The notes below the pieces were generated by a model. The model was given only the letters and a program-made list of their open reading frames with translations. It was not told where the DNA came from and ran no database searches. DNA of 64,000 nt, from contig NZ_CP024608.1 of assembly GCF_002752675.1 (NCBI RefSeq), positions 5,208,001 through 5,272,000 on the forward strand, written 5' to 3'. Shown here piece after piece: positions 17,684-27,526 of the stretch (position 1 is its first letter; every line of letters starts with the position of its first letter). A program made the position numbers and the translations under genes. Source of the stretch: Massilia violaceinigra. Its GTDB lineage: Bacteria > Pseudomonadota > Gammaproteobacteria > Burkholderiales > Burkholderiaceae_D.

Positions 17684-17986
17684 ATGGACCTGACCCCGCG
17701 CGAAAAAGACAAACTGCTGATCTTCACCGCCGCCTTGCTGGCCGAACGGCGCATGGCGCGCGGCCTCAAACTCAATTATCCGGAAGCCGTGGCGCTGATC
17801 AGCGCGGCCATCATGGAGGGCGCGCGCGACGGCAAGACGGTGGCGCAGCTGATGTCCGAGGGCGCCGCCATCCTGACCCGTGCCGATGTCATGGACGGCA
17901 TCGCCGAGATGATCCCCGACATCCAGGTCGAAGCGACTTTCCCGGACGGCAGCAAGCTCGTGACCGTCCACAACCCCATTCCCTGA
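17684..17986 (+). CDS. ureA: Urease gamma subunit
   Basis: A 100-residue structural subunit of urease. It begins [23 protein letters not shown] and contains [21 protein letters not shown], both highly typical of UreA. It ends with the VTVHNPIP motif seen in free-standing gamma subunits. It starts 17 bp after ureD. Confidence 0.98.
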   Translation: MDLTPREKDKLLIFTAALLAERRMARGLKLNYPEAVALISAAIMEGARDGKTVAQLMSEGAAILTRADVMDGIAEMIPDIQVEATFPDGSKLVTVHNPIP

Positions 17987-18000
17987 GAGCGGAGATGACG

Positions 18001-18324
18001 ATGATACCTGGCGAATACCTGCTGGCCGACGGCGACATTGAGCTCAACGCCGGCCGCGCCACCCGCACCGTGGTGGTGGCAAACAGCGGCGACCGGCCAA
18101 TCCAGGTCGGCTCGCACTTTCACTTCTTCGAAGTGAATACGGCGCTGCAGTTCGCGCGCAGCGCGGCGATCGGCATGCGGCTCAATATCGCCTCCGGCAC
18201 CGCGGTGCGTTTCGAGCCCGGCCAGCAGCGCACCGTGGAACTGGTGGCGCTTGGGGGCGAGCGCATGGTGTTCGGCTTCAACGGCCTGGTGATGGGCGAA
18301 CTGCCGCCGCATGGAGGCAACTAG
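18001..18324 (+). CDS. ureB: Urease beta subunit
   Basis: A 107-residue structural subunit. The start is placed at ATG 18001 ([18 protein letters not shown]) because GGAG at 17991-17994 is then six bases upstream; an in-frame ATG at 17995 would abut it. Characteristic segments are [13 protein letters not shown] and GTAVRFEPG, and the end is [13 protein letters not shown]. Located between ureA and ureC with nearly no spacing. Confidence 0.97.
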   Translation: MIPGEYLLADGDIELNAGRATRTVVVANSGDRPIQVGSHFHFFEVNTALQFARSAAIGMRLNIASGTAVRFEPGQQRTVELVALGGERMVFGFNGLVMGELPPHGGN

Positions 18325-18325
18325 C

Positions 18326-20026
<1,701 letters not shown>

Positions 20027-20037
20027 AAGGCCCTACG

Positions 20038-20550
20038 ATGATGACCTTGCACACCAAGCTGGCGCACGCCGAACGCGTCGACGATGAACTGGTGCTGGCC
20101 TACGACCAGCGCGAAAAATGCCGCCTGCGCGCGCGACTGGCGGGCGGCGACGAAGTGGCGCTGTTCATGGTGCGCGGCACGGTGCTGCGCGACGGCGAGC
20201 TGCTGACCGGCGCTGAAGGACGCGTGGTGCGCGTCGTCGCCGCCAGCGAACCGACCTACGTGGTCCACTGCGACACACCTTTGACCATGGCGCGCTGCGC
20301 CTTTCACCTGGGGAACCGGCATACGCAGGCGCGGATCGGCGACGGCTTCCTGCGCATCCGGGTCGACCCGGTGCTCAAGGAAATGGTGGAGGGACTGGGT
20401 GCGCGCGTGGTGCAGGAGAACGCGCCGTTCGAGCCGGAGGCGGGGGCGTACGCGGGTGGAGGGCACAGCCACGGCCATGAGGGCCATCTGCTCGCACCGG
20501 TGCCGCTGCGCCAGAAAATTCACCGGCCCAGCGATCCGGCGCCGGCATGA
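20038..20550 (+). CDS. ureE: Urease accessory nickel chaperone UreE
   Basis: A 170-residue metallochaperone that delivers nickel to the UreDFG complex. Two domains are seen: an N-terminal peptide-binding beta domain and a C-terminal ferredoxin-like domain with TMARCAFHLGNRHTQARI. A His-rich stretch near the end (GGGHSHGHEGH) is a likely extra nickel site. The stop overlaps the start of ureF (ATGA). Confidence 0.96.
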   Translation: MMTLHTKLAHAERVDDELVLAYDQREKCRLRARLAGGDEVALFMVRGTVLRDGELLTGAEGRVVRVVAASEPTYVVHCDTPLTMARCAFHLGNRHTQARIGDGFLRIRVDPVLKEMVEGLGARVVQENAPFEPEAGAYAGGGHSHGHEGHLLAPVPLRQKIHRPSDPAPA

Positions 20551-21212
20551 ACGCCACCGCGCTGCTGCATTTGCTGCAGTTTGCCAGCCCGGCGCTGCCG
20601 ATTGGCGGCTACAGCTATTCGCAAGGGGTGGAAGCGGCGCTGGAGGCGGGCCTGGTCGCCGATGCCGACAGCGGCCGCGCATGGATTGCACGCTACCTGG
20701 ACGAAGTCGTGGCGCAGTGGGATGCGCCGCTGTTCTGGCGCCTGCTCAAGGCGTTCGAGGCGCATGACGACGCATCGGTCGCCTTGTGGAGCGAACGTTT
20801 CCTGGCCTCGCGCGATAGCGCGGAGTTTCGCGCCGAGACAATCCAGATGGGCTACTCGCTCACGCGCCTGATCGCGGAGCTGGGCGTGGCAGACGTGGCG
20901 GCGCTCGGGCCGGAGGTGGCGCTGCCGACGGCCTTTGCCTGCGCGGTCGACGCGCTCGGCATCCCGCACGAGGAAGCATTGCTGGCGATGCTGTTCTCAA
21001 TGGTCGAGAACCAGGTGCTGGTGTGCGTCAAGTCGGTTCCGCTCGGGCAGGTGGCGGGCCAGCGCATGCTGCTGTCCCTGCGCGGCGAGATCGAACAGGC
21101 GGCGCGCCGCGCGCAAACGCTGGGCGACGATGCAATGTCGAACTGGTCGCCCGGCCTGTCCATGCTGTCGATGCGGCACGAGGCGCAGCACGGCAGATTG
21201 TACCGATCATGA
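20547..21212 (+). CDS. ureF: Urease accessory protein UreF
   Basis: A 221-residue all-helical GTPase-regulating partner of UreG. Typical opening is [24 protein letters not shown], and the C-terminal segment [25 protein letters not shown] is the usual UreF end. It overlaps ureE upstream by four bases. Confidence 0.97.
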   Translation: MNATALLHLLQFASPALPIGGYSYSQGVEAALEAGLVADADSGRAWIARYLDEVVAQWDAPLFWRLLKAFEAHDDASVALWSERFLASRDSAEFRAETIQMGYSLTRLIAELGVADVAALGPEVALPTAFACAVDALGIPHEEALLAMLFSMVENQVLVCVKSVPLGQVAGQRMLLSLRGEIEQAARRAQTLGDDAMSNWSPGLSMLSMRHEAQHGRLYRS

Positions 21213-21235
21213 TAATCAAGGAAGAGAGACACGGC

Positions 21236-21868
21236 ATGACATCAAATCCCCTGCGGGTCGGCATTGGCGGCCCGGTTGGTTCCGGCAAGACGGCACTGTG
21301 CGAGATGCTATGCAAAAGCATGCGCGACCAGTTCGACATGGCGGTCATCACCAACGACATCTACACGCGCGAAGACATGGAGATCCTGCTGCGCGCCGGG
21401 GCGCTGCCGGCCGAGCGCCTGATGGGCGTGGAGACGGGCGGCTGCCCGCACACGGCGATCCGCGAGGACGCTTCGATCAACCTGGAAGCCATCGCGCGCA
21501 TGCAGGCCGACTTTCCCGACCTGGACCTGATCCTGATCGAGTCCGGCGGCGACAACCTGGCGGCGACCTTCAGCCCCGAGCTGTCGGACCTGACCCTGTA
21601 TGTAATCGACGTGGCCGGCGGCGAAAAGATACCGCGCAAGGGTGGCCCCGGCATTACACGTTCCGATCTGCTGATCATCAATAAGACCGACCTGGCGCCC
21701 CACGTGGGGGCCAATCTCGACATCATGGCGCACGACGCGCGGCGCCAGCGCGGCGAACGTCCCTTCATCTTCACCAACCTGCGCAGCGGCGAAGGCGTGG
21801 AGGCTGTGGTGGCTTTCATCCGCGAACAGGGCCTGCTCGATGCCAAAACAGGAGAAGACACGCCATGA
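21236..21868 (+). CDS. ureG: Urease accessory GTPase UreG
   Basis: A 210-residue SIMIBI GTPase powering nickel insertion. P-loop [11 protein letters not shown] near the N-terminus, nickel-binding region [16 protein letters not shown] (CPH motif), [11 protein letters not shown] and the NKTDLAP guanine motif are all present. ATG 21236 gives the standard UreG N-terminus; ATG 21209, overlapping the ureF stop, is an in-frame alternative adding nine residues. No His-rich N-terminal extension. Confidence 0.97.
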   Translation: MTSNPLRVGIGGPVGSGKTALCEMLCKSMRDQFDMAVITNDIYTREDMEILLRAGALPAERLMGVETGGCPHTAIREDASINLEAIARMQADFPDLDLILIESGGDNLAATFSPELSDLTLYVIDVAGGEKIPRKGGPGITRSDLLIINKTDLAPHVGANLDIMAHDARRQRGERPFIFTNLRSGEGVEAVVAFIREQGLLDAKTGEDTP

Positions 21869-22386
21869 AAAAGACACTCGCCTTTGCACTGTGCCTGCTC
21901 GCGCTGCCCGCCGCAGCCCATCCCGGCCACGACGCCGTGGCCGGTTTCGCGGCCGGCTTTGCGCATCCGTTCAGCGGCATCGATCATCTGCTGGCCATGC
22001 TGGGCGTTGGCTTGTGGAGCCGGCAGCAGGGCAGGGGCGTGCTGCTGCCGGTGTTTGTATCGATGATGGCGCTTGGCGCGGCCGTGCAGGTGGGCGTGCC
22101 GATCGAGGCAGGGCTGGCCGCTACCGTGTTGCTCATCGGCGCGCTGCTGGCGGGCGCCGCGCGCGTGCCGGCCGCGCTGGCGATGGCGCTGGTGGCTGGC
22201 TTCGCGCTGCTGCACGGCCAAGCGCATGGACGCGAGCTGCTCGGCGTGGCCAGCGCCGCGGGCTTCCTTAGTGCGAGTGCTGTGCTGCTGGCAGCCGGCT
22301 ATGCGGCCGGCAGTGCGCGCGTGACGCAGCTGGCCGGCGCGGCGATTGGTGCTGGGGGCGTGCTGCTGCTTGCCGCGATGGCCTGA
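21865..22386 (+). CDS. ureJ: HupE/UreJ family membrane protein, putative nickel carrier
   Basis: A 173-residue protein with a signal-like N-terminus ([22 protein letters not shown]) and about six membrane segments. The [18 protein letters not shown] motif with its His and Asp is the HupE/UreJ metal-site signature, and [11 protein letters not shown] is a second conserved His-rich helix. It overlaps ureG by four bases (ATGA) and closes the operon, consistent with a role in nickel uptake for urease. Confidence 0.92.
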   Translation: MKKTLAFALCLLALPAAAHPGHDAVAGFAAGFAHPFSGIDHLLAMLGVGLWSRQQGRGVLLPVFVSMMALGAAVQVGVPIEAGLAATVLLIGALLAGAARVPAALAMALVAGFALLHGQAHGRELLGVASAAGFLSASAVLLAAGYAAGSARVTQLAGAAIGAGGVLLLAAMA

Positions 22387-22427
22387 CCTTCCTGCGCTCC
22401 GGGGTGAGCGCTTGCATCGATTCCATA

Positions 22428-22453
22428 ATTCGATTATTATTGAATGATCGAAT
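22428..22453 (+). promoter_or_regulatory. Candidate ArsR operator/promoter
   Basis: ATTCGAT (22428-22434) and ATCGAAT (22447-22453) form a perfect 7-bp inverted repeat with a 12-nt A/T-rich spacer. It stands out from the GC-rich surroundings and lies 16 nt before arsR. Its position and symmetry fit an ArsR binding site covering the promoter of arsR-arsC-arsH. Confidence 0.6.
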
Positions 22454-22469
22454 CCGTGGGTATCCCATC

Positions 22470-22793
22470 ATGCAAACCAAACAGGCATTGGCGGCGCTGA
22501 GCGCCGTGGCGCAGGAATCGCGCCTGGCGGTGTTTCGCCTGCTGGTGCAGGCCGGGCCGGCCGGCATGGCCGCCAGCCACATCGCCACGCAGCTGGGCAT
22601 CGCGCCATCGTCGCTGTCGTTCCACCTCAAGGAACTGACGCATGCGGCACTGGTGACGGCACGCCAGGACGGCCGTTTCGTGATCTATGCCGCCGATTTC
22701 GCGACGATGAATGCGCTGATCGGTTTCCTGACCGAGAACTGCTGCAGCGGCGCGCCGTGCACTCCCCCGACACTTCCCGAGAGCCCTCAATGA
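22470..22793 (+). CDS. arsR: ArsR-family arsenic-responsive repressor
   Basis: A 107-residue winged-helix repressor. The recognition region is HIATQLGIAPSSLSFHLKELTHAALV. There is no classical ELCVCDL metal site in helix 3. Instead a C-terminal NCCSGAPC cluster offers three Cys, like the C-terminal arsenite site described for Acidithiobacillus ferrooxidans ArsR. ATG 22470 is used; the gene starts right after the inverted-repeat operator and overlaps arsC (ATGA). Likely autoregulated. Confidence 0.93.
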   Translation: MQTKQALAALSAVAQESRLAVFRLLVQAGPAGMAASHIATQLGIAPSSLSFHLKELTHAALVTARQDGRFVIYAADFATMNALIGFLTENCCSGAPCTPPTLPESPQ

Positions 22794-23152
22794 CCATCAC
22801 CATCTATCACAATGCGCGCTGCAGCAATTCGCGCCGCGCCCTGGAACTGATACGCGCCAGCGGCGCCGAGCCGCATGTCGTCGACTACCTTGCCGAGCCA
22901 CCCACGCGCGCCGTGCTGGCCGACCTGATTGCACGCGCGGGGCTTGGCGTGCGCGACGCCATGCGCACCAAGGAACCGGAATACGCCGATCTTGGCCTGG
23001 CCGATCCGGCCGTGGGCGACGATGCCCTGCTGGACGCCATGGTGGCGCATCCGACCCTGATCAACCGCCCGTTCGTGGTCACGCCGCTGGGTGTGCGCCT
23101 GTGCCGTCCCGGCGACCTTGTACTCGACATCCTGCCACCGAAGGAAGCATGA
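22790..23152 (+). CDS. arsC: Arsenate reductase, ArsC (glutaredoxin-dependent type)
   Basis: A 120-residue thioredoxin-fold reductase converting arsenate to arsenite. The catalytic motif is NARCSNSR near the N-terminus, with the later Arg in LINRPFVVTPLGVRLCRP completing the oxyanion site. The ArsC/YffB signature TKEPEY is present. Start overlaps the arsR stop by four bases; the arsH ATG follows the stop directly. Confidence 0.96.
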   Translation: MTITIYHNARCSNSRRALELIRASGAEPHVVDYLAEPPTRAVLADLIARAGLGVRDAMRTKEPEYADLGLADPAVGDDALLDAMVAHPTLINRPFVVTPLGVRLCRPGDLVLDILPPKEA

Positions 23153-23842
23153 ATGGATATGACCCTGCCCAACCTGAGCGAAGCGCAGTTCGACCTGCCG
23201 ACCGAGGATAAGCTGGCACCGCCGGTGCGCTTCGACCATGCGCCGCGCATCCTGCTGCTGTACGGCTCCCTGCGCGAGCGCTCGTTCAGCCGCTTTCTGA
23301 CCGAAGAAGCGGCGCGCATTCTGGCCCACATGGGCGCCGAAGTGCGCATTTTCGATCCGCATGGCCTGCCCGTGACCGACAGCGAAGCGGCCACGCACCC
23401 CAAGGTGGCCGAACTGCGCGCGTTGTCGCTCTGGTCGGAAGGGCAGGTATGGTGCAGCCCTGAGCGGCATGGCGCCATCACGTCCGTAATGAAGAACCAG
23501 ATCGACTGGATTCCGCTCGAAGTCGGTGCCACCCGGCCGACCCAGGGACGCACGCTGGCGGTGATGCAGGTATCGGGCGGCTCGCAGTCGTTCAATACCG
23601 TCAATACCCTGCGCCTGCTTGGACGCTGGATGCGCATGGTGACGATTCCGAACCAGTCGTCGGTGCCGAAGGCGTACGAGCAGTTCGACGAGGCCGGGCG
23701 CATGAAGCCGTCGCCGTATTACGACCGCGTGGTCGATGTGATGGAGGAGCTGTTCAAGTTCACGCTGCTGGTGCGCGAGCGCAGCGATTATCTGGTCGAC
23801 CGCTACAGCGAGCGGCGCGACGCCGCCCAGCGCCAGGCCTAG
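23153..23842 (+). CDS. arsH: ArsH NADPH-dependent FMN reductase
   Basis: A 229-residue flavodoxin-fold protein. The FMN phosphate loop is [11 protein letters not shown], and [21 protein letters not shown] and [16 protein letters not shown] are typical of ArsH. ArsH proteins oxidise trivalent methyl- or aryl-arsenicals and reduce quinones or azo dyes. It begins at the base after the arsC stop. No arsB or acr3 efflux gene is in this operon. Confidence 0.95.
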   Translation: MDMTLPNLSEAQFDLPTEDKLAPPVRFDHAPRILLLYGSLRERSFSRFLTEEAARILAHMGAEVRIFDPHGLPVTDSEAATHPKVAELRALSLWSEGQVWCSPERHGAITSVMKNQIDWIPLEVGATRPTQGRTLAVMQVSGGSQSFNTVNTLRLLGRWMRMVTIPNQSSVPKAYEQFDEAGRMKPSPYYDRVVDVMEELFKFTLLVRERSDYLVDRYSERRDAAQRQA

Positions 23843-23862
23843 AGCACGCGCATCACGTGCGG

Positions 23863-24249
23863 CTAGAAATACGGCCAGAACGTCAGCGCGCCGATCAGCA
23901 CCGCGCCGACGGCCGCGATCAGCACGCCGCCAGCCGCGATGTCCTTGGCATGCTTGACGGCGATCGCGTAGCCCGGCGAGACCACGTCGCAGACGTATTC
24001 GACCGCCGTGTTGATGGTCTCGGCTACCCACACGGCCACCATCGCCACCACCAGCCAGCGCCAGTCGGCCGCGCTGACCTTGAAATAGAACGCCATTCCC
24101 GCCACGATCATGGTCGCGATCAGGTGCAGCCAGGCGTTGTGCTGGGTTTTGAGCATGAAGACGATGCCCGCGATGGCGTAGCCGAAGCTCTTGGAGCGCG
24201 CCGCCAGCGAAAAGGGCTCCGGCGTGCTGACGTTTTTGGTCTCGTTCAT
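23863..24249 (-). CDS. dgkA: Diacylglycerol kinase, DgkA family
   Basis: A 128-residue inner-membrane kinase that recycles diacylglycerol to phosphatidate. Three transmembrane helices follow an amphipathic N-terminus (SLAARSKSFGYAIAGI). The catalytic/ATP signature is ETINTAVEYVCDVVSP, and KHAKDIAAGGV supplies further active-site residues. ATG 24249 overlaps by four bases the stop of a 43-codon ORF upstream, so translation is probably coupled to it. Confidence 0.95.
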   Translation of the reverse strand: MNETKNVSTPEPFSLAARSKSFGYAIAGIVFMLKTQHNAWLHLIATMIVAGMAFYFKVSAADWRWLVVAMVAVWVAETINTAVEYVCDVVSPGYAIAVKHAKDIAAGGVLIAAVGAVLIGALTFWPYF

Positions 24250-24377
24250 GGTTGGTCCGTAGGTTTGATCAAGCGCCAGTCCTGGGCCTGGCCCGGCCGC
24301 CGCGCCGCCAGTGTCAGCCACGACTTTAATCCGATTACGCCGCCGATGACAGCGGCAATGAGCACGCAGCAGGCCAT
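24246..24377 (-). CDS. 43-residue membrane peptide between coupled genes
   Basis: A short ORF easily missed by gene finders. Its ATG (24377-24375) overlaps the stop of the upstream gene as TAATG, and AAGGAGG lies nine bases before it. Its TGA overlaps the dgkA ATG. The product starts MACCVLIAAVIGGVIGL, one hydrophobic helix of about 16-22 residues, followed by KSWLTLAARRPG and a polar end (IKPTDQP). This fits a small single-pass protein with its positive tail inside. Two CysCys residues lie at positions 3-4. Strong SD plus double overlap argue it is translated; function unknown. Confidence 0.72.
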   Translation of the reverse strand: MACCVLIAAVIGGVIGLKSWLTLAARRPGQAQDWRLIKPTDQP

Positions 24378-26314
24378 TATCCGCCTCCTTGCGGTTGCAC
24401 GTGCAGGCTTGTGCGCCCATTGAGCGCCAAATCGAAGCGCGCCTGACCGTTGGCGTTGGCCGTGATGGGGATGCCGTTGGCAAGATAATGTGCGTTCGGC
24501 TGCAGGCCACGCAAGCCGATGGCGTGGACGCCGTCGGCGTAGAGCACCGCGCGCAGGGCGTCATGGCCGGCGTGGGCGCTGGCGACCAGGATGGCGGGGT
24601 AGGCAAGGCTGTCCAGCTGCGGTCCCGTTACCGGCTTCGGTGCGGCGATGACATCGCGAAAGTCGTCGCGCGCGCCGGCGCGGGCCATCAGTTCCACGCC
24701 ATGGGCCCATACCGACGCCTTGCGGCGGTGGATCACGCCATCCTTGAGCACACTCGGGCATTCTTTTTCCAGCGCGTCCAGGCAGGCGCTGTAGACAGCG
24801 CTGTCGCCCAGTTCCGCGGCCGCCAGAGCGGTGGCGCTGTAGGCGCTGGCGCGCGAGAAGCCGTAGTTGCCGGTATCGATAGGCCAGAAGGCGCGGCGGC
24901 GGAATGCGCCGTTGCGGTCGAACAGCTGGCGGCGCAGCAGCAGCCACTGGCGGCGCGCCAGGTCGGGCGCGATCACGTTGAGGAAGAAGCACGGCATCGC
25001 CAGCGGCATCACGCCGCCGACAGCCGGCAAGGCCAGGCCGGTGCGGGCCGATTTGCACGGAATATAGCGCCCGAAACCGTCGAGGAACTCGGCTTCCAGG
25101 TGATGGCGAAAGTCCTGCGCGCGGGCGGCCCAGCGCTGCTCCTGATGCTGGGCGTCAAACGCCATGATGGCGCTCGCGCCGATGGTATTGCAGAGCGGGT
25201 AGACCCAATTCGGTTCGCACGCTATCAGATAGTAGGGCGAGGTGCTGTACTCGTGTTCAAGGCGCTGCACCAGCGAGGCGGCATCGTGCGCATAGCGTTG
25301 GCCCGACGGGTGGGTGAGGGTAAAGCGGCCAGTTTCTGAAAAGTCGCGGCGTCCGGTGCTGGCACTGAACAGCGCCATTTGCAGCGCCACGAAGCCGGTG
25401 TACATGATGTTTTCGCGCGCCACCGGGTCGGGATCGGCTCGCAGGTTGCCCCACAGGTTTTCCAGCTTCCAGTACGACCAGACCTGGTGCTGCGCCTGTT
25501 TGTCGAGCAGAGCGATTTGGGCATCGTGCATGTAGCCGCGAAAGGCCGGCGTGAAACGCGCCTGGGTCAGCGCCACGCCGTACGCCAGGAAGTTCAGCTG
25601 ATAGCGGGTGGCGGCGGTTTGAAACTGGTCGATTTTTTCGAAGCCATTGAACTGGTCGAGGGGCTGCAGGGCGCGGTCGAGCGCAAAGCGCAGGCGCTGG
25701 AGGTGTTCAAGGGACATTTCGGCCGCGTGAGCGGGGGTGATGTCGGCGTCGAAAATCAGGTCGAGGCGGCCGGTCTGGCTGGCCAGATAAGTATTGTCGA
25801 TCCGCCTTTGGCGGCGCCCGAGCGCGAACCAGGTGGCCATGGCGACCGCCGTGGCACCCATCGTCAGCGCCAGACCGGCAAAGACCATGTCGACGGTGGA
25901 TTCGCGCAGCGCGCCATGGCGCATGGTGGCCGCGCCCATGGCCAGCCCTAGCCAGACCAGGGGCGGGGCAAGGATATTGCCCGTGCCGAACCAGATCATC
26001 AGCGAAAACCCAAAAGCGGCCATGCCGGCGAGAGCGGCAAGCAGGTGGCCGATGCCGTTTTGGGTGCAGATGTCGGCATGGGCCAGGAAGCCGCCGCCGG
26101 GCACGATCAATCCCATGCCGAAGATGCGCAGGTTATCCTGGTGCGACACGAACAGGATTGCCGATCCGGCGCCCAACAAAGCCAGATACAAAACGCACAG
26201 ACGAATAATTCTTGCCTGCGTAACGGGGCCGAACAGGCGTTCATACGGCGGCAGGAGGGCAATGTCGGTGTGGTGTGAATTCATGCCTGGCGGCCGGTCG
26301 GATAAGGCAGTCAT
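24377..26314 (-). CDS. Membrane protein with linalool dehydratase/isomerase-like domain
   Basis: About 645 residues. The first part has 4-5 membrane helices (IIRLCVLYLALLGAGSAILF; GHLLAALAGMAAFGFSLMIW; further to about residue 185). The soluble C-terminal part resembles the LinD alpha/alpha barrel: ENIMYTGFVALQMAL followed by IACEPNWVYPLCNTIG. In the latter two Cys nine residues apart in a CEP...CN frame match the active-site Cys pair of Castellaniella LinD as I recall it. Substrate is not necessarily linalool. ATG 26314 is chosen because the upstream extension to 26377 is A/T-rich; ATG 26284 is also possible. First gene of a coupled operon with the 43-residue ORF and dgkA. Confidence 0.78.
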   Translation of the reverse strand: MTALSDRPPGMNSHHTDIALLPPYERLFGPVTQARIIRLCVLYLALLGAGSAILFVSHQDNLRIFGMGLIVPGGGFLAHADICTQNGIGHLLAALAGMAAFGFSLMIWFGTGNILAPPLVWLGLAMGAATMRHGALRESTVDMVFAGLALTMGATAVAMATWFALGRRQRRIDNTYLASQTGRLDLIFDADITPAHAAEMSLEHLQRLRFALDRALQPLDQFNGFEKIDQFQTAATRYQLNFLAYGVALTQARFTPAFRGYMHDAQIALLDKQAQHQVWSYWKLENLWGNLRADPDPVARENIMYTGFVALQMALFSASTGRRDFSETGRFTLTHPSGQRYAHDAASLVQRLEHEYSTSPYYLIACEPNWVYPLCNTIGASAIMAFDAQHQEQRWAARAQDFRHHLEAEFLDGFGRYIPCKSARTGLALPAVGGVMPLAMPCFFLNVIAPDLARRQWLLLRRQLFDRNGAFRRRAFWPIDTGNYGFSRASAYSATALAAAELGDSAVYSACLDALEKECPSVLKDGVIHRRKASVWAHGVELMARAGARDDFRDVIAAPKPVTGPQLDSLAYPAILVASAHAGHDALRAVLYADGVHAIGLRGLQPNAHYLANGIPITANANGQARFDLALNGRTSLHVQPQGGG

Positions 26315-26532
26315 TTTACTTGAAATGCTGCGTGGAAATATCATATTGCCGTCGCATTCAGCGTGGATCAATTCCATGTCGTAATCAGCATGCGTGTCTG
26401 CTTATGTGTACAACAGGAAATAAAATGTATTTACTACGAATATTTTAATTTACAATGAGCAATTAACGCGACGTTGGGGTTCGGACGACAAGCCAACTGT
26501 TGCATCGTTCAGTTTGCCCTCCGGAGTGCGCA

Positions 26533-27480
26533 ATGAATTTTCAAGAAGGCCCTTTCGCAGGGGGGCTGGAGACATTCTTCCTGACGCCGTCGATCACGCT
26601 GCGCTCGGGCGTGCCGGCAGGTTTGCCCACATCGCAATACTGGCGTGAGCGGCTCAAGCTGCATGCGCGGGCGCTGTTGCACCGCCGTGTTACCGGGCAA
26701 TGGCTGCGCGTGCTGAATGCGCATCCCCTGTTTTGCGACCTGGTCCGCGATTCCCCCAAGCTGCTGTACAAGATTTATCGCCCCTACATGAGCAATGTGC
26801 TGTGCGCGGAAGCGCGTCTGCGCGTGCTGGCGATCCATTACGGCTTCGTGTTCAGCCGCGGACTGGGGCCGATGATCGTGGCCGCCGCGCGTGCCGGGGT
26901 GCCGCTCGGATCGGTGGAGGGGAAAACCGGCACCATGTACGAGTTGCAGTTGCGCGCCGTATCCACCATGGAACGCGAAGGCGAGCTCGTGCTGCAATTG
27001 TGCGAAAGTGGCACGCCGGTGTTCTCGCTGGCGTTCACCTTTGCCGAGGAGGCGGGGGCGGCGATTGTGTGTATCGGCTGCATTCAGGGGCCCAAAGGTG
27101 GCGATGGGCTTGAATCGATCCGCACAGCAACGCGCGAGTTGCACGGCGTGCGGCCCAAGCATTTACTGGTGACCTTGGTACGGCAGCTCGGCTATGCCTT
27201 CGGTTGTGGCCGCGTGCGGCTGGTCGGGAATGCGAACCGCGTGGTGCACGGCGCGATTCGTCGCGGCAAGGTGTTGGCCGATTATGACCAGATGTGGAAT
27301 GAACTGGGCGCCGAACGTCGTGCCGATGGCGATTATGGGCTTGCGTGCGAGCCGGTGCAGGAACCCGATATGGAGCAGATCCAGTCGAAAAAGCGCTCGG
27401 AGGCGCGCAAGCGGCATGCCGTGGTGGTGGAGCTGGCCGATGCGCTGGTAGCCAGCCTGGTTTTCCCCGTGCGCGCATGA
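26533..27480 (+). CDS. DUF535 (VirK/YbjX) family protein
   Basis: About 315 residues of the DUF535 family, whose best known members VirK and YbjX affect virulence factor export, antimicrobial-peptide resistance or outer-membrane repair. The segments AIVCIGCIQGPKG, ELHGVRPKHLLVTLVRQLGYAFGC and VRLVGNANRVV are family hallmarks. ATG 26533 has GGAG six bases upstream. It is divergent from the LinD-like gene across a 218-bp A/T-rich region (26315-26532) that should hold both promoters. Molecular activity of the family is unknown. Confidence 0.87.
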   Translation: MNFQEGPFAGGLETFFLTPSITLRSGVPAGLPTSQYWRERLKLHARALLHRRVTGQWLRVLNAHPLFCDLVRDSPKLLYKIYRPYMSNVLCAEARLRVLAIHYGFVFSRGLGPMIVAAARAGVPLGSVEGKTGTMYELQLRAVSTMEREGELVLQLCESGTPVFSLAFTFAEEAGAAIVCIGCIQGPKGGDGLESIRTATRELHGVRPKHLLVTLVRQLGYAFGCGRVRLVGNANRVVHGAIRRGKVLADYDQMWNELGAERRADGDYGLACEPVQEPDMEQIQSKKRSEARKRHAVVVELADALVASLVFPVRA

Positions 27481-27526
27481 GCTCGATCACATCGGGGTTA
27501 GGGTCTGCCCCCGGTTGTGGAGGCGC

